Source: an uncultured Myxococcales bacterium
GTDB lineage: Bacteria > Myxococcota_A > Polyangia > Polyangiales > Houyiibacteriaceae
Reading direction: 5' to 3'
Length of the DNA: 48,398 bases
Assembly: GCA_937893795.1 (NCBI GenBank)
Contig: CALCTH010000592.1
Span: forward strand, 1-48,398
Positions 9,196-21,417 of this stretch are shown piece by piece (the first letter of the stretch is position 1; the number at the start of each line of letters is the position of its first letter). The translations under genes were made by a program, and so were the position numbers. The notes beneath the pieces were generated by a model. That model saw only the letters and a list, made by a program, of their open reading frames with translations. It was not told where the DNA came from and ran no database searches.

Positions 9196-9743
9196 CGGCC
9201 TCGGTGATCGGACGGCGCTACGGGCGCGCCCTCCTCGAGCTCGCCCACGAGGCGGGCCAAGAGAGCGAGGTCCGAAAGGGCCTCGAGGAGCTGCTCGCGA
9301 GCTGGACCGCGAGCCCGGAGCTTCGGGGCATCTTCGAGAACCCCGGCGTGGGCGCTGACCAGCGTCGCGCCATCCTCGATGCCGTCGGCGCCAAGATGAG
9401 CCTCCCCACGCTCGTCACGAACACGCTCAAGCTCCTCGCCGACCGGCGCCGCCTCCGCCACGTTCCCGAGCTGGTCGAGGCCTACCTCGAGCTGGCCGAC
9501 GCCGACGCTGGCGGGCTTCGTGCCGAGGTGACCACGGCGGGCGACATGCCCGAGAGCTACTTCGCGGAGCTCCAGAAGACGCTCGCCGAGAACCTCGGCC
9601 GCGAGGTGACGCTCGTGAAGAAGCAAGACCCGGCGCTCATCGCCGGCGTCGTGACGAAGGTCGGCGACATGGTCTTCGACGGCTCGCTCCGGTCCCGGCT
9701 GCGCGAGCTCGAGGACACGATGCTCAACGCCGAGACCGCCTGA
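9192..9743 (+). CDS. atpH: F1Fo ATP synthase subunit delta
   Basis: 183 residues, typical length (about 178-185). It starts with GTG in a GTGA overlap with atpF. The delta/OSCP family shows as SVIGRRYGRALLELAHEAGQ at the N-terminus (helical domain binding alpha N-termini), KLLADRRRLRHVPELVEAYL in the middle, and the C-terminal signature GVVTKVGDMVFDGSLRSRL ('G.....iGd.v.DgSvr..L'). It joins the b/b' stalk to F1. A 98-bp gap follows before atpA. Confidence 0.95.
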   Translation: MTASVIGRRYGRALLELAHEAGQESEVRKGLEELLASWTASPELRGIFENPGVGADQRRAILDAVGAKMSLPTLVTNTLKLLADRRRLRHVPELVEAYLELADADAGGLRAEVTTAGDMPESYFAELQKTLAENLGREVTLVKKQDPALIAGVVTKVGDMVFDGSLRSRLRELEDTMLNAETA

Positions 9744-9814
9744 GGTCCGCGCGCCTCATTCCCCACCCCCGATTCCCCTACGCCGCCCAGACGGCTTTGA
9801 CCCGCGCCCAATAG

Positions 9815-13852
<4,038 letters not shown>

Positions 13853-13856
13853 GCCC

Positions 13857-14282
13857 ATGGCCAGCCAGCTCACGCTCGAGGTCGCGACGCCGACGGGGCT
13901 CGCGCTCCGTACGGAGGCCGACTCCGTACAGGCGCCGAGCGTGCAGGGCGAGTTCGGCGTGTTGCCGGATCACCTTCCGCTCCTCGCAGCGCTCCGCACG
14001 GGCATCCTCACCTACCGGGCGTCGGGGAAGACGCACGTGGCGGCCATCGGGCCCGGCTTCGTCGAGGCGGAGCCCGACAAGGTGCTGCTCCTGACCGACC
14101 TCTTCGCCCTGCCGGCGGACGTCGACGTGGACGCCGTGCGCGGCGAGCTCGCGGAGGCCAAGCAGGCCCTCGCGGGCTTCGGCGAGCGCCACGAGGGGCA
14201 GGCCTACGAGGAGCTCCAGCGCAACGTCGACTGGGCCCAGGCCCGCCTCGACGCGGTGGCCGAGGCCGACCGCGTGAGCTGA
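13857..14282 (+). CDS. atpC: F1Fo ATP synthase subunit epsilon
   Basis: 141 residues, typical. The N-terminal beta-sandwich is clear: LTLEVATPTG then GEFGVLPDHLPLLAALRTGI, the family's 'G.fGVLpgHaPll..L..G'. A helical C-terminal part (ELAEAKQALAGF onward) can inhibit rotation in related enzymes. It is the last gene of the operon; a strong terminator begins 20 bp downstream. The a and c subunits (atpB, atpE) are absent from this window and must lie elsewhere. Confidence 0.95.
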   Translation: MASQLTLEVATPTGLALRTEADSVQAPSVQGEFGVLPDHLPLLAALRTGILTYRASGKTHVAAIGPGFVEAEPDKVLLLTDLFALPADVDVDAVRGELAEAKQALAGFGERHEGQAYEELQRNVDWAQARLDAVAEADRVS

Positions 14283-14302
14283 CGCTCAGCGCCGAGGCAT
14301 CG

Positions 14303-14337
14303 AAACGGGCGCGTCGCTTTGGCGGCGCGCCCGTTTT
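14303..14337 (+). terminator. Intrinsic terminator of the ATP synthase operon
   Basis: An 11-bp perfect stem AAACGGGCGCG / CGCGCCCGTTT, extendable by four inner pairs around a TTTG loop, then TTTTCGTT. It closes the atp operon. Confidence 0.9.
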
Positions 14338-14488
14338 CGTTCGGGGGGTCGCCTTTGGGGGAGGCGCCCTACGTGCTTCGCCGCGGGAGCCGCGGCGCAG
14401 GCCGCGTCGGGTCGTGGACCATCAGCGACACCTCAGGGGCCCGAGCACCCCGTTCGGGGACGAATCTGCGTGTCATGAGCGTTGCCCG

Positions 14489-14518
14489 TTGACGTCTGCG
14501 GCGCGTCAGCGGTACTTG
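14489..14518 (+). promoter_or_regulatory. Candidate promoter of the glucan operon
   Basis: TTGACG, 18 bases, TACTTG. The -35 is close to consensus and the -10 is weak. The palindrome at 14519-14533 would sit at the transcription start, a classic repressor position. The leader would then be about 240 nt. Confidence 0.4.
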
Positions 14519-14533
14519 GTTCGCCCGGCGAAC
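14519..14533 (+). promoter_or_regulatory. Perfect palindrome, candidate operator
   Basis: GTTCGCC-C-GGCGAAC: two perfect 7-base arms around one base, placed immediately after the candidate promoter. The ROK-family regulator encoded at 21418-22680 is the natural candidate to bind it, but this is inference. It lacks a T-tract, so it is not a terminator. Confidence 0.45.
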
Positions 14534-14584
14534 AAACGATGACGCCTTGGCTTGACCCTTCTACCGAACGAAACTGTTGCGGTA

Positions 14585-14624
14585 TTCCCTGGATGGTCCC
14601 CTTATGGGGGGTCCATGAAGGGAA
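14585..14624 (+). other. Leader hairpin
   Basis: TTCCCT-GG-ATGG-T-CCCC on the left pairs with GGGGGG-T-CCAT-GA-AGGGAA on the right across a TTAT loop, leaving one internal loop and a small mismatch. The symmetric arms suggest a structured RNA leader or a DNA operator. No T-run follows, so it is not a simple terminator. Confidence 0.45.
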
Positions 14625-14767
14625 CCCATCCTCGATCTGTGTCGAAGGCGATACGTCGAATGAGGGCCGGGGCCCGGGCGAGAGCTGGGAGAACGCCACG
14701 CGTTAGTGGCTGAAAGTGGTGCTCGGCGCGCGGGGTGGCGTGCGGGGCGGTGTGTGGAGGAGAGGGT

Positions 14768-17700
14768 ATGAACGGTAAACGGGCTCTTGGGCTCGCCACA
14801 TTGGCGGTCCTGCTTTGGACGACGGCCCTCGGTGGCTGGGCGGCCGCGCAGGACTCCGACGTGCGCAATGCGACGACGCCGGGAGCGTCGACGCAGACGC
14901 CGACGCCGGAGGACGACACCACCATCGAACCGGGGGAACCCCCTCCGGCGCCGGGTCCCTACGGAGACACGCCGCCCGACGAGCTTCCGCCCATCGAGGA
15001 GGATGCCGGCGAGGACGACGACGCCGAGGCGGGCACGGGGGACACGACACCGCCGCCGGCCGATGGCGCCGCGCCCGGAGCGACCGGCGACACGCCCCCG
15101 GACGGCACGGAGCCGGGACCTGCGGCCCCGGTCCCGAGAGACGTCCCGCCCCCGCCGGGCTCTGCCCCCGGCGTCGTGGCCGTGCCGACGCCTCCGGGCG
15201 GGCAGCGCACCACGCCGAACGACGTTCAGGTCCACCGGGACTCGCGCGGCTGGACCCTTCGCGTCGACGGCGAGGACCTCCTCGTGCGCGGCATGAACTG
15301 GGACTACTTCCCGATCGGCACGAACTACGACTACAGCCTCTGGTCCCAGACCGACGAGTTCATCCAGGAGGCCCTCGACTACGAGATGTCGCTGATGCAG
15401 GCGATGGGCGTGAACGCGATCCGCGTCTACGTCGGCATTCCGGCGAAGTGGATCACGTACATCTACGAGAACTACGGCATCTTCACGGTCCTCAACCACC
15501 CCATGGGCCGCTACGGCCACAACATCGACGGCGCGTACATCGCGCCCACGAACTACGCCGACGCGCGCACGCGCGAGGTGCTCCTCGCGGAGTGGCGAGA
15601 GATCGTCGCGGGCTACAAGGACGTGCCCGGCCTCCTGATGTGGCTTCTCGGCAACGAGAACAACTACGGCCTCTACTGGAGCTCCAACGAGATCGAGGAC
15701 CTTCCCGAGGCGACGCAGGGCGATGCGCGCGCCGTCTTCCTCTACTCGCTGATGGGCGAGGCCGTGGACGCGGCGCACGAGATCGACACCGGCCACCCCG
15801 TCGCGCTCGCCAACGGTGACCTCGGCTTCATCGAGCTCATCAAGGAGCACTGCCCGAACCTCGACATCATGGGCTCCAACGTCTACCGCGGGCGGAGCTC
15901 ACGAGACCTCTTCCAGCGCGTCGCCGACGAGCTCGAGCTGCCCTTCTTCTACACGGAGTTCGGCTCGGACGCCTACAACTCTCGCGAGGGTCGCGAGGAC
16001 GACCTGGCTCAGGCCGACATCAACCTCGCCCTCTGGCAGGAGGTCTACGAGCACACCGCGGGTCACGGCCGCGCGGACAACGCCATCGGCGGCCTCCACT
16101 TCCAGTGGTCGGACGGCTGGTGGAAGTACCGGCAGACCGAGAACCTCGACGTTCACGACGAGACCGCCTCCTGGGCAAACGACGCCTACCCCTTCGACTT
16201 CGTCGAGGGCGAGAACAACATGAACGAGGAGTGGTTTGGCATCTGCGCGAAGGGCCAAACCAACAACCAGGGCTTCTTCCGGCTCTATTGTCGTACGTCG
16301 TACTACGCGATCCGCGACGGCTGGGCCCTCGACCCCTACTCGCCCAATACGGACATGAGCCGTATCCGAACGCACTTCGGCAACATCCGGCCGAGGTCGC
16401 TCGAAGCGAACTACGCGGCCCAGAGCGCGGCCCGCGAGATCGAGTCCATGCGCATGGTCCGGACGGCCTTCCTCCGGATGGACCTCGAGACCTACGTCAC
16501 CGGCGGACGCAACCTCAACGTGCCCGAGCGCGCGCAAACGCGCTTCGACGACCTCGAGAGCTTCTACTTCGGCTTCGAGCTACAGCCGGCGCCGCGCTTC
16601 CGCGCGAACCTGTCCGTCAACATCCTCGGCAACTCGCCGCTGAACCCCATCGACGAGCTCTTCTTCGAGGCGCGCGGTCAGGCCCGCGATGTGGTGGACG
16701 CCGACGGCGAGACCTTCGCCGCCTCCGGTGCCGAGCGCGTGAAGCTCTACCAGGCGTCGTTCACGTGGGACGAGAGCTGGTTCCAGCTCGAGGGCTACTA
16801 CCGAACGGGCCACTACCACTGGGGCTACGAAGGCGACTTCTTCAACATCTATCCGGAGGCCTACTATCAGCAGGCCGGCGACGCCTTCAACGCGGACGTG
16901 CCCATCGGCCTCGTCTTCAGCGGTAAGCGGGCGCTCTCGGGCCTCAAGATCGCGTACGGCCCGGAAATCTACTGGGGCGCCAACCCGACGGTCATCGCGA
17001 AGTGGTACCGGGAGTCCGGTCCCTGGCAGTACTCCTTCATGCATCAGGAGGACATCGCGCAGCGTGCCAACGCGCCGACCTCCTCGGCCCTGCCCATTCC
17101 GCAGGATCGCCGCTCGACCATCTACATGTCGCGCCGCTTCGGTCCCATGACCCTCGAGCTCGGCGGCATCATGGCCGGCTCGCGTCGTGTCGGCCGGGAT
17201 TTCCGCTACGTCGTCGACGTCGACGAGGAGGCGGGACTCGGCAGCTACCTCGGGACGGGCCAGGCGCTCGTCGAGGACGAGGTCGGCTACGAGGACACCT
17301 TCGGCGCCAAGGCCAAGATCCGGCTCGAGCTGGCTCCCTTCTACTGGTACGTGCAGGGCGGCTACCGCGGCCTCGTCGCGGACGCGGGTTGGGACCCGAC
17401 GCTCACCTTCACCGGCTGGACGCTCAAGGAGAGCGGCCAGGGCAACCACTGGGCCGTGTCGACGGGCGCCGCGTACAATCTCGGGGACTTCCAGGTCGCG
17501 CCGAACGTGCTGATCCAGCGGCCGCTCATCGGGCCGCTCCCGCAGATCAACGACTTCTTCGACAACGAGACCGGGACCTTCTTCCCCGGGACCATCGCCC
17601 GAAACCAGCTCGCCGATCCCTTCTGGGTCCGGAGCAACCGCGAGACCTACGGCTTCGAGCTGCTCATCACCTACGACCCGACGCCCGCCACCTTCATGTG

Positions 17701-18268
17701 GGCGTGGGACAACGTGGCGCGTGAGGACGCGAAGTTTGCCTTCGCCCTCGACGTCACGTACCGGATCCACCCGACGATTCAGGACGCGGGCATCGGCATC
17801 TCGGCCGAGGGCTTCGTCTTCGGGTTCCCGACGTCGGCACCGGCGCAGGACCTCTGGGACGTCTCGTTCCAGACCATCAACAACTTCGGCAACGGCTGGC
17901 GCCTCGTGAACCGCATCTACGCGGGCAACGGGCAGGCCAACGGTGACGATGACCGGGAGATCATGCGTTACGGCACCCAGGGGCGCCTGACCCACGATCG
18001 CTTCGCCGCCCAGTACTTCGTCAAGATCGACGATTGGGGACCCTACGACTACTATCGGGACTTCAACTTCACCCTGCCGCTGCAGACGATGCTCGACCTG
18101 TCGTACTCGCTCGCGCCGCAGCAGTTCTTCGCGCCGTCCCAGACGCGCTTCGGCATTCGCACCACGTTCCGAACCCTGGACGAATTCTCGGAGCGTTTCC
18201 TTCCCAACATCAACGACGCCCTCGGCACCGAGTGGGAGATTCGGACCTATGTACAGATCACGATTTGA
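14768..18268 (+). CDS. Glycoside hydrolase TIM barrel fused to a C-terminal outer-membrane beta-barrel
   Basis: 1166 residues from the ATG at 14768, chosen for its strong GGAGGAGAGGG site and the signal peptide it begins (1-28, ending WAAAQ). Residues about 29-145 are a Pro/Thr/Asp/Gly-rich disordered linker. Residues about 150-560 are a clan-A TIM barrel: LLVRGMNWDYFPIG opening, AMGVNAIRVY, acid/base E297 in MWLLGNENNYG, nucleophile E397 in FFYTEFGSDA. It resembles GH2/GH5/GH72-type enzymes; GH72-like transglycosylases act on beta-1,3-glucan. From about 590 to the end there are many alternating amphipathic strands with aromatic girdles (SFYFGFELQPAPRFRANLSV, PFYWYVQGGYRG, FGIRTTFRTL), as in large outer-membrane barrels. 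Neighbouring GH16, GH17, GH128 and GH149-like genes point to beta-1,3-glucan. The hydrolase side (surface or periplasm) is unknown. Confidence 0.8.
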   Translation: MNGKRALGLATLAVLLWTTALGGWAAAQDSDVRNATTPGASTQTPTPEDDTTIEPGEPPPAPGPYGDTPPDELPPIEEDAGEDDDAEAGTGDTTPPPADGAAPGATGDTPPDGTEPGPAAPVPRDVPPPPGSAPGVVAVPTPPGGQRTTPNDVQVHRDSRGWTLRVDGEDLLVRGMNWDYFPIGTNYDYSLWSQTDEFIQEALDYEMSLMQAMGVNAIRVYVGIPAKWITYIYENYGIFTVLNHPMGRYGHNIDGAYIAPTNYADARTREVLLAEWREIVAGYKDVPGLLMWLLGNENNYGLYWSSNEIEDLPEATQGDARAVFLYSLMGEAVDAAHEIDTGHPVALANGDLGFIELIKEHCPNLDIMGSNVYRGRSSRDLFQRVADELELPFFYTEFGSDAYNSREGREDDLAQADINLALWQEVYEHTAGHGRADNAIGGLHFQWSDGWWKYRQTENLDVHDETASWANDAYPFDFVEGENNMNEEWFGICAKGQTNNQGFFRLYCRTSYYAIRDGWALDPYSPNTDMSRIRTHFGNIRPRSLEANYAAQSAAREIESMRMVRTAFLRMDLETYVTGGRNLNVPERAQTRFDDLESFYFGFELQPAPRFRANLSVNILGNSPLNPIDELFFEARGQARDVVDADGETFAASGAERVKLYQASFTWDESWFQLEGYYRTGHYHWGYEGDFFNIYPEAYYQQAGDAFNADVPIGLVFSGKRALSGLKIAYGPEIYWGANPTVIAKWYRESGPWQYSFMHQEDIAQRANAPTSSALPIPQDRRSTIYMSRRFGPMTLELGGIMAGSRRVGRDFRYVVDVDEEAGLGSYLGTGQALVEDEVGYEDTFGAKAKIRLELAPFYWYVQGGYRGLVADAGWDPTLTFTGWTLKESGQGNHWAVSTGAAYNLGDFQVAPNVLIQRPLIGPLPQINDFFDNETGTFFPGTIARNQLADPFWVRSNRETYGFELLITYDPTPATFMWAWDNVAREDAKFAFALDVTYRIHPTIQDAGIGISAEGFVFGFPTSAPAQDLWDVSFQTINNFGNGWRLVNRIYAGNGQANGDDDREIMRYGTQGRLTHDRFAAQYFVKIDDWGPYDYYRDFNFTLPLQTMLDLSYSLAPQQFFAPSQTRFGIRTTFRTLDEFSERFLPNINDALGTEWEIRTYVQITI

Positions 18269-18965
18269 AGCCCTGGCGCTCGTGGTGGCGCTGTGCACGG
18301 CTCTCGGTGGGTGCTTTCAGGACCCGGGAGATTTCGTCTTCGGCATCCAGACGACGGGACTGGAGTACGAGTTCTTCGACGAGAACGAGGGCGTCTTCCC
18401 GTCGGACATCACGCTGATCAACCCGAACAATCCGTTTAGGAACAGCCCGCCGGGAGCGGTCACGAAGTTCAGCATCCTCGCCAACGGCGGGGCCGTGGCG
18501 AGCTACTACACCTTCGCGACGTTGCTCGCGACGGAGACCACGGGCGAGCACCAGTTCTTCACGGCCCAGTCGGCCCAGCGTGTCGTCGAGTCGGGCTCCC
18601 TCGACCTGGCGACGGAGAACGAGCTCCGGGAGATCGCGATTCGCGGCTACCAGGCCATGCTCCTCAACTTCCCCGATACACGCACCTTCGCGGCCAACGG
18701 CATCGACTCCTTCGAGCTGGCCACGCTCGCCGTCCTCGGCATCGTGGACTTGGGCGGCCGCATCCCTGGTGACTGGGTGCTCGTGAGCGCACCCTCGAAC
18801 CTGCCCGTCGGCTTCGATCTCGACGGTGATGGGGAGGACGACCTCACCGCGCCGCCCGGCGTGGTGGCCGTGCGTCAGGCCGGGAGCGACCTTCCGCCAC
18901 CGGACCCCGTCGACCCTCCGGAGGAGGTGCCGACCCCGGGCTTCGACGACGAGGAGAACCCGTGA
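18249..18965 (+). CDS. Lipoprotein of the glucan operon, unknown function
   Basis: 238 residues. It is a lipoprotein: a signal ending LCTALGGC with lipidation at Cys22. The mature part contains an FDENEGVFPSDITLINPNNP segment, a helix-rich middle (TENELREIAIRGYQAMLLNF), a calcium-binding-like DLDGDGEDD loop, and a Pro/Asp/Glu-rich tail. The ATG overlaps the end of the barrel-fusion gene by 20 bases and its stop overlaps the next ATG by one base, so the three proteins are probably made together. I recognise no family. A role as a surface or periplasmic partner of the barrel protein is inference from coupling. Confidence 0.8.
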   Translation: MYRSRFEALALVVALCTALGGCFQDPGDFVFGIQTTGLEYEFFDENEGVFPSDITLINPNNPFRNSPPGAVTKFSILANGGAVASYYTFATLLATETTGEHQFFTAQSAQRVVESGSLDLATENELREIAIRGYQAMLLNFPDTRTFAANGIDSFELATLAVLGIVDLGGRIPGDWVLVSAPSNLPVGFDLDGDGEDDLTAPPGVVAVRQAGSDLPPPDPVDPPEEVPTPGFDDEENP

Positions 18966-19699
18966 TGCCGAACTATCGCGTGAGCCTGGTCCCCGCGCTG
19001 GCCCTGGCGCTGCTCTTGGGACCCACATGCCGCGAGGACCTTCCCACGCCGGACTACTCGGACCAGATCGGCATCGAGGAACGCATCGACGCAGGTACGC
19101 CCGAGGGCTTCCTCGCCGGCACGGATCCCCTTCAGGAGGGCGAGCAACGCCTCAACATCGGACTCGCCTATGAGGGCCGCTTCACTCGTGAGATCAGCGT
19201 CGGCACGGGGATTCGAAACGTCTTCGCCTTCGACCTCAACGGTGACGGCACGGGCGACTTCACCATCACGGGCGGCAACTCCTTCGACCGCGTCGAGGGA
19301 GTCGTCTCGACCGAGATCGTTCACGCGGGCTTCGGCTTCTGGGGGCTCGGGGTGTTTTACCGAGCGCAGGTCGACTCTTCGGGCACGCGGGGCGGTAGCG
19401 TCGACCTCTCGGGCTGGCGCGTCATGCACATGGCTTTGAAGTCCTCGGACGAGGCCTTCGAGGTCATCCGGATCGGGATGGAGTCCGGGCAATTCGAGAA
19501 CAACTTTGCCGCCCGGGTCGAAGCTACGGACTACGGCTACGTCAACGACGGGGAGTGGCATGTGGTCGACATCCCGCTCGCCGATTTCGAGGCGCAGGGG
19601 GTGATCCTTCAGGACTGCTCGGCGCCCCTCATTTTCTCCGGAGACTCCGGCCGACCGGGAGAGGTCTTGCTGATCGACGAGGTCTATTTCACCGACTGA
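18965..19699 (+). CDS. Exported glycan-binding-like protein of the glucan operon
   Basis: 244 residues from the ATG at 18965 (a GTG one codon earlier is possible). N-terminal hydrophobic signal (LVPALALALLLGPTC); the Cys might be lipidated but the box is not canonical. A loop FDLNGDGTGDF looks calcium-binding. The rest is a beta-sandwich resembling galactose-binding-like carbohydrate-binding modules, with the typical closing strands WHVVDIPLADFE and GEVLLIDEVYFTD. This suggests it binds glucan at the surface or in the periplasm. No catalytic residues are evident. It is translationally coupled (1-base overlap) with the lipoprotein before it and ends the coupled trio. Confidence 0.75.
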   Translation: MPNYRVSLVPALALALLLGPTCREDLPTPDYSDQIGIEERIDAGTPEGFLAGTDPLQEGEQRLNIGLAYEGRFTREISVGTGIRNVFAFDLNGDGTGDFTITGGNSFDRVEGVVSTEIVHAGFGFWGLGVFYRAQVDSSGTRGGSVDLSGWRVMHMALKSSDEAFEVIRIGMESGQFENNFAARVEATDYGYVNDGEWHVVDIPLADFEAQGVILQDCSAPLIFSGDSGRPGEVLLIDEVYFTD

Positions 19700-19704
19700 A
19701 ACCG

Positions 19705-19721
19705 TCGCCCGTCACGGGCGA
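19705..19721 (+). repeat. Inverted repeat in the 101-bp spacer
   Basis: TCGCCCG-TCA-CGGGCGA, two perfect 7-base arms, 6 bp after the stop of the coupled trio. There is no T-tract. It could be an RNA stability hairpin that lowers expression of the downstream gene or an operator; a resemblance to the 14519-14533 palindrome (TTCGCC/GGCGAA) is limited. Confidence 0.4.
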
Positions 19722-19800
19722 TACGACACCGTAGAGATACGGACCGCAGACGAACCCACGAACCTTTACGCCCATGGACTCGGGCGGCTTGGAGATGATC

Positions 19801-21309
19801 ATGAATGCGAATCACTGGATGAAGGTCCTGGCGATGCTGGCGCTGACGGGCGCCGTCGCCTGCGGCGACGACAGCGACGGAACGACGACGCCCCCCGAGG
19901 ACATGGGCGACATGGGCGGTGACATGGTCACCACCGACATGCCGACGCCCATGGGCGGCTGCACGGACGAGGACGCCTCCAACTTCAACCCGGACGCGAC
20001 CTTCGACGACGGCACCTGCGTCTTCACCGAGACGCTCCGCGTGGACATGGCGGGCATCGAGCTCGGCGAGGACGGCGTCTGCTTCCTGGTCGGCGACTCC
20101 ACGACCGACTGCACCGACGCCACGCAGGAGGGCGATACCAGCATCTGGGCCGCCGACGTCGAGGCCACCGGTGACGCCATCCGCGGCCGCTTCGCGCTCG
20201 GCGGGGCCACGCCCACGCCCGAGACCGTCCCCGCCGCCTGCGCCGTCGAGGGCAGCAGCCCCGGCATCCGCGAGTTCGCCGCCGACGAGATGGACCCGCG
20301 CACCCCGGTCTCCTTCAACGCCTGCGGCGCACTTCCCTTCTTCGTCGACGGGATCTACTCGGCGAGCGGCTTCATCGGTGACAGCGGCAACATCACCGTC
20401 GACGTCGATGACGGCGGCGACATCTGCCCGACCCGCGTCGACGGCGCCGACGGCGCCTGCCGTCGCTGGAGCTACACGCCCGGCGAGAACAACTTCGCCG
20501 GCGTCTTCTGGCAGTTCCCCGACGGGAACTTCGGCACGATGCCCGGCTACCCGATTCCGCAGGGAACCCGCCGCATCTCCTTCGCCGCGTGGGGTGCCGC
20601 GGGCGGCGAGTCCATCGAGTTCGGCTTCGGCGTCGGCGGCGACGTCGGTGACCCGCTCGAGGCGCGCAACACCATCACGCTCACGACGACGCCCACCCTC
20701 TACAGCATCACGCTGCCGAGCACGCCCTTCGAGGACATCGTCACGCCCTTCCTCTGGGTCGCCGCCGGCGACCAGGGTCCGGTCACCTTCTTCACGGACA
20801 ACATCGTGCTCCAGGCCGCCGACCCCGGCGCGGGCTGCACGAACCCCAACGCCGCGAACTTCAACGCGGCCGCGACGAGCGACGACGGGAGCTGCGAGTT
20901 CACCTTCGAGCTCAACGTCGACATGAGCAGCTACTCCACCAACGCCAACGGCGGCGGAACCTGCGGCAGCACGGACACCTTCACCGAGGTGTTCATCACC
21001 GGAAACTTCTGCGGCTTCTGCGTGGATCCGGGCCTTCGCCTCTTCGACGAGGACGGGGACGGCATCTACTCGCAGACCTTCACCTTCGCCGAGTCGATCT
21101 TCGACATCAACGGCGGGACCGAGCTCGAGTTCCTCTACATGGTCGACGGCTTCGCCAACCAGGAGGCGCTGCTCGACGACGTCATGTCCGGAGACGACGC
21201 CTGCGTCTCGAACACGGACGGCGCGGCCTTCGCCAACCGGGGGCTCCTCCCCACGGCGAACCCGACGGTCTTGAACCACACCTACGGGCGCTGCTCCGCC
21301 TGCCCCTGA
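19801..21309 (+). CDS. Large multi-module lipoprotein, predicted glycan binding
   Basis: 502 residues from the ATG at 19801 with GGAG upstream. Signal ending TGAVAC, Cys20 lipidated, then a Thr/Asp/Met-rich linker. Two Cys repeats of the type GCTDEDASNFNPDATFDDGT and GCTNPNAANFNAAATSDDGS are the 'GCTD..A.NY...A..DDGSC' motif common in Bacteroidota surface proteins. Residues about 189-340 form a beta-rich module (SGFIGDSG to NIVLQA) homologous to the C-terminus of the hydrolase at 23522-25345. The end (VFITGNFCGFCVDPGLRLFD, then EFLYMVDGFANQE) is an E-set/CBM48-like domain seen with laminarinases. No catalytic site is seen. It is most likely a surface glucan-capture protein. Confidence 0.8.
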   Translation: MNANHWMKVLAMLALTGAVACGDDSDGTTTPPEDMGDMGGDMVTTDMPTPMGGCTDEDASNFNPDATFDDGTCVFTETLRVDMAGIELGEDGVCFLVGDSTTDCTDATQEGDTSIWAADVEATGDAIRGRFALGGATPTPETVPAACAVEGSSPGIREFAADEMDPRTPVSFNACGALPFFVDGIYSASGFIGDSGNITVDVDDGGDICPTRVDGADGACRRWSYTPGENNFAGVFWQFPDGNFGTMPGYPIPQGTRRISFAAWGAAGGESIEFGFGVGGDVGDPLEARNTITLTTTPTLYSITLPSTPFEDIVTPFLWVAAGDQGPVTFFTDNIVLQAADPGAGCTNPNAANFNAAATSDDGSCEFTFELNVDMSSYSTNANGGGTCGSTDTFTEVFITGNFCGFCVDPGLRLFDEDGDGIYSQTFTFAESIFDINGGTELEFLYMVDGFANQEALLDDVMSGDDACVSNTDGAAFANRGLLPTANPTVLNHTYGRCSACP

Positions 21310-21319
21310 CCTGAAACCG

Positions 21320-21363
21320 CGCCGGCGCCGCCTCTCCTCCGAGGTGGCGCCGGCGTTCCCTTT
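21320..21363 (+). terminator. Intrinsic terminator after the multi-module lipoprotein
   Basis: A 15-bp stem (CGCCGGCGCCGCCTC / GAGGTGGCGCCGGCG, one G-T pair) around TCCTCC, followed by TTCCCTTT. It ends the first glucan operon, so the ROK-GH16-hydrolase genes need their own promoter in the remaining 55 bp. Confidence 0.8.
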
Positions 21364-21417
21364 CCACCCCAACCCCCCTCCTCTGGGCGTGGCCGCGCCT
21401 GCGCCCGCACGACGTGG

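Larger units (their letters stand above)
14338..14767 (+). other. Long regulatory leader upstream of the glucan locus
   Basis: This 430-bp non-coding stretch between the atp terminator and the first glucan gene is locally less GC-rich than its surroundings. It holds a candidate promoter (14489-14518), a perfect palindrome just downstream (14519-14533) and an imperfect hairpin (14585-14624), listed separately. The last bases GGAGGAGAGGGT form a strong ribosome binding site for the ATG at 14768. Short ORFs on both strands here have no coding character. Confidence 0.7.

Noticed and set aside
14433-14706. Two short overlapping ORFs (88 and 74 codons, opposite strands) in the leader region.
   Set aside because: No codon bias toward G/C at third positions, no ribosome binding site, and they overlie the promoter, palindrome and hairpin.
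14338-14767. A known riboswitch class or a tRNA in the glucan leader.
   Set aside because: I found no conserved riboswitch core or cloverleaf; only a simple hairpin and palindrome are visible.
19705-19721. An intrinsic terminator after the coupled trio.
   Set aside because: The hairpin has only 7 bp and no T-tract, so it is not a convincing terminator; transcription may read through to the multi-module lipoprotein.
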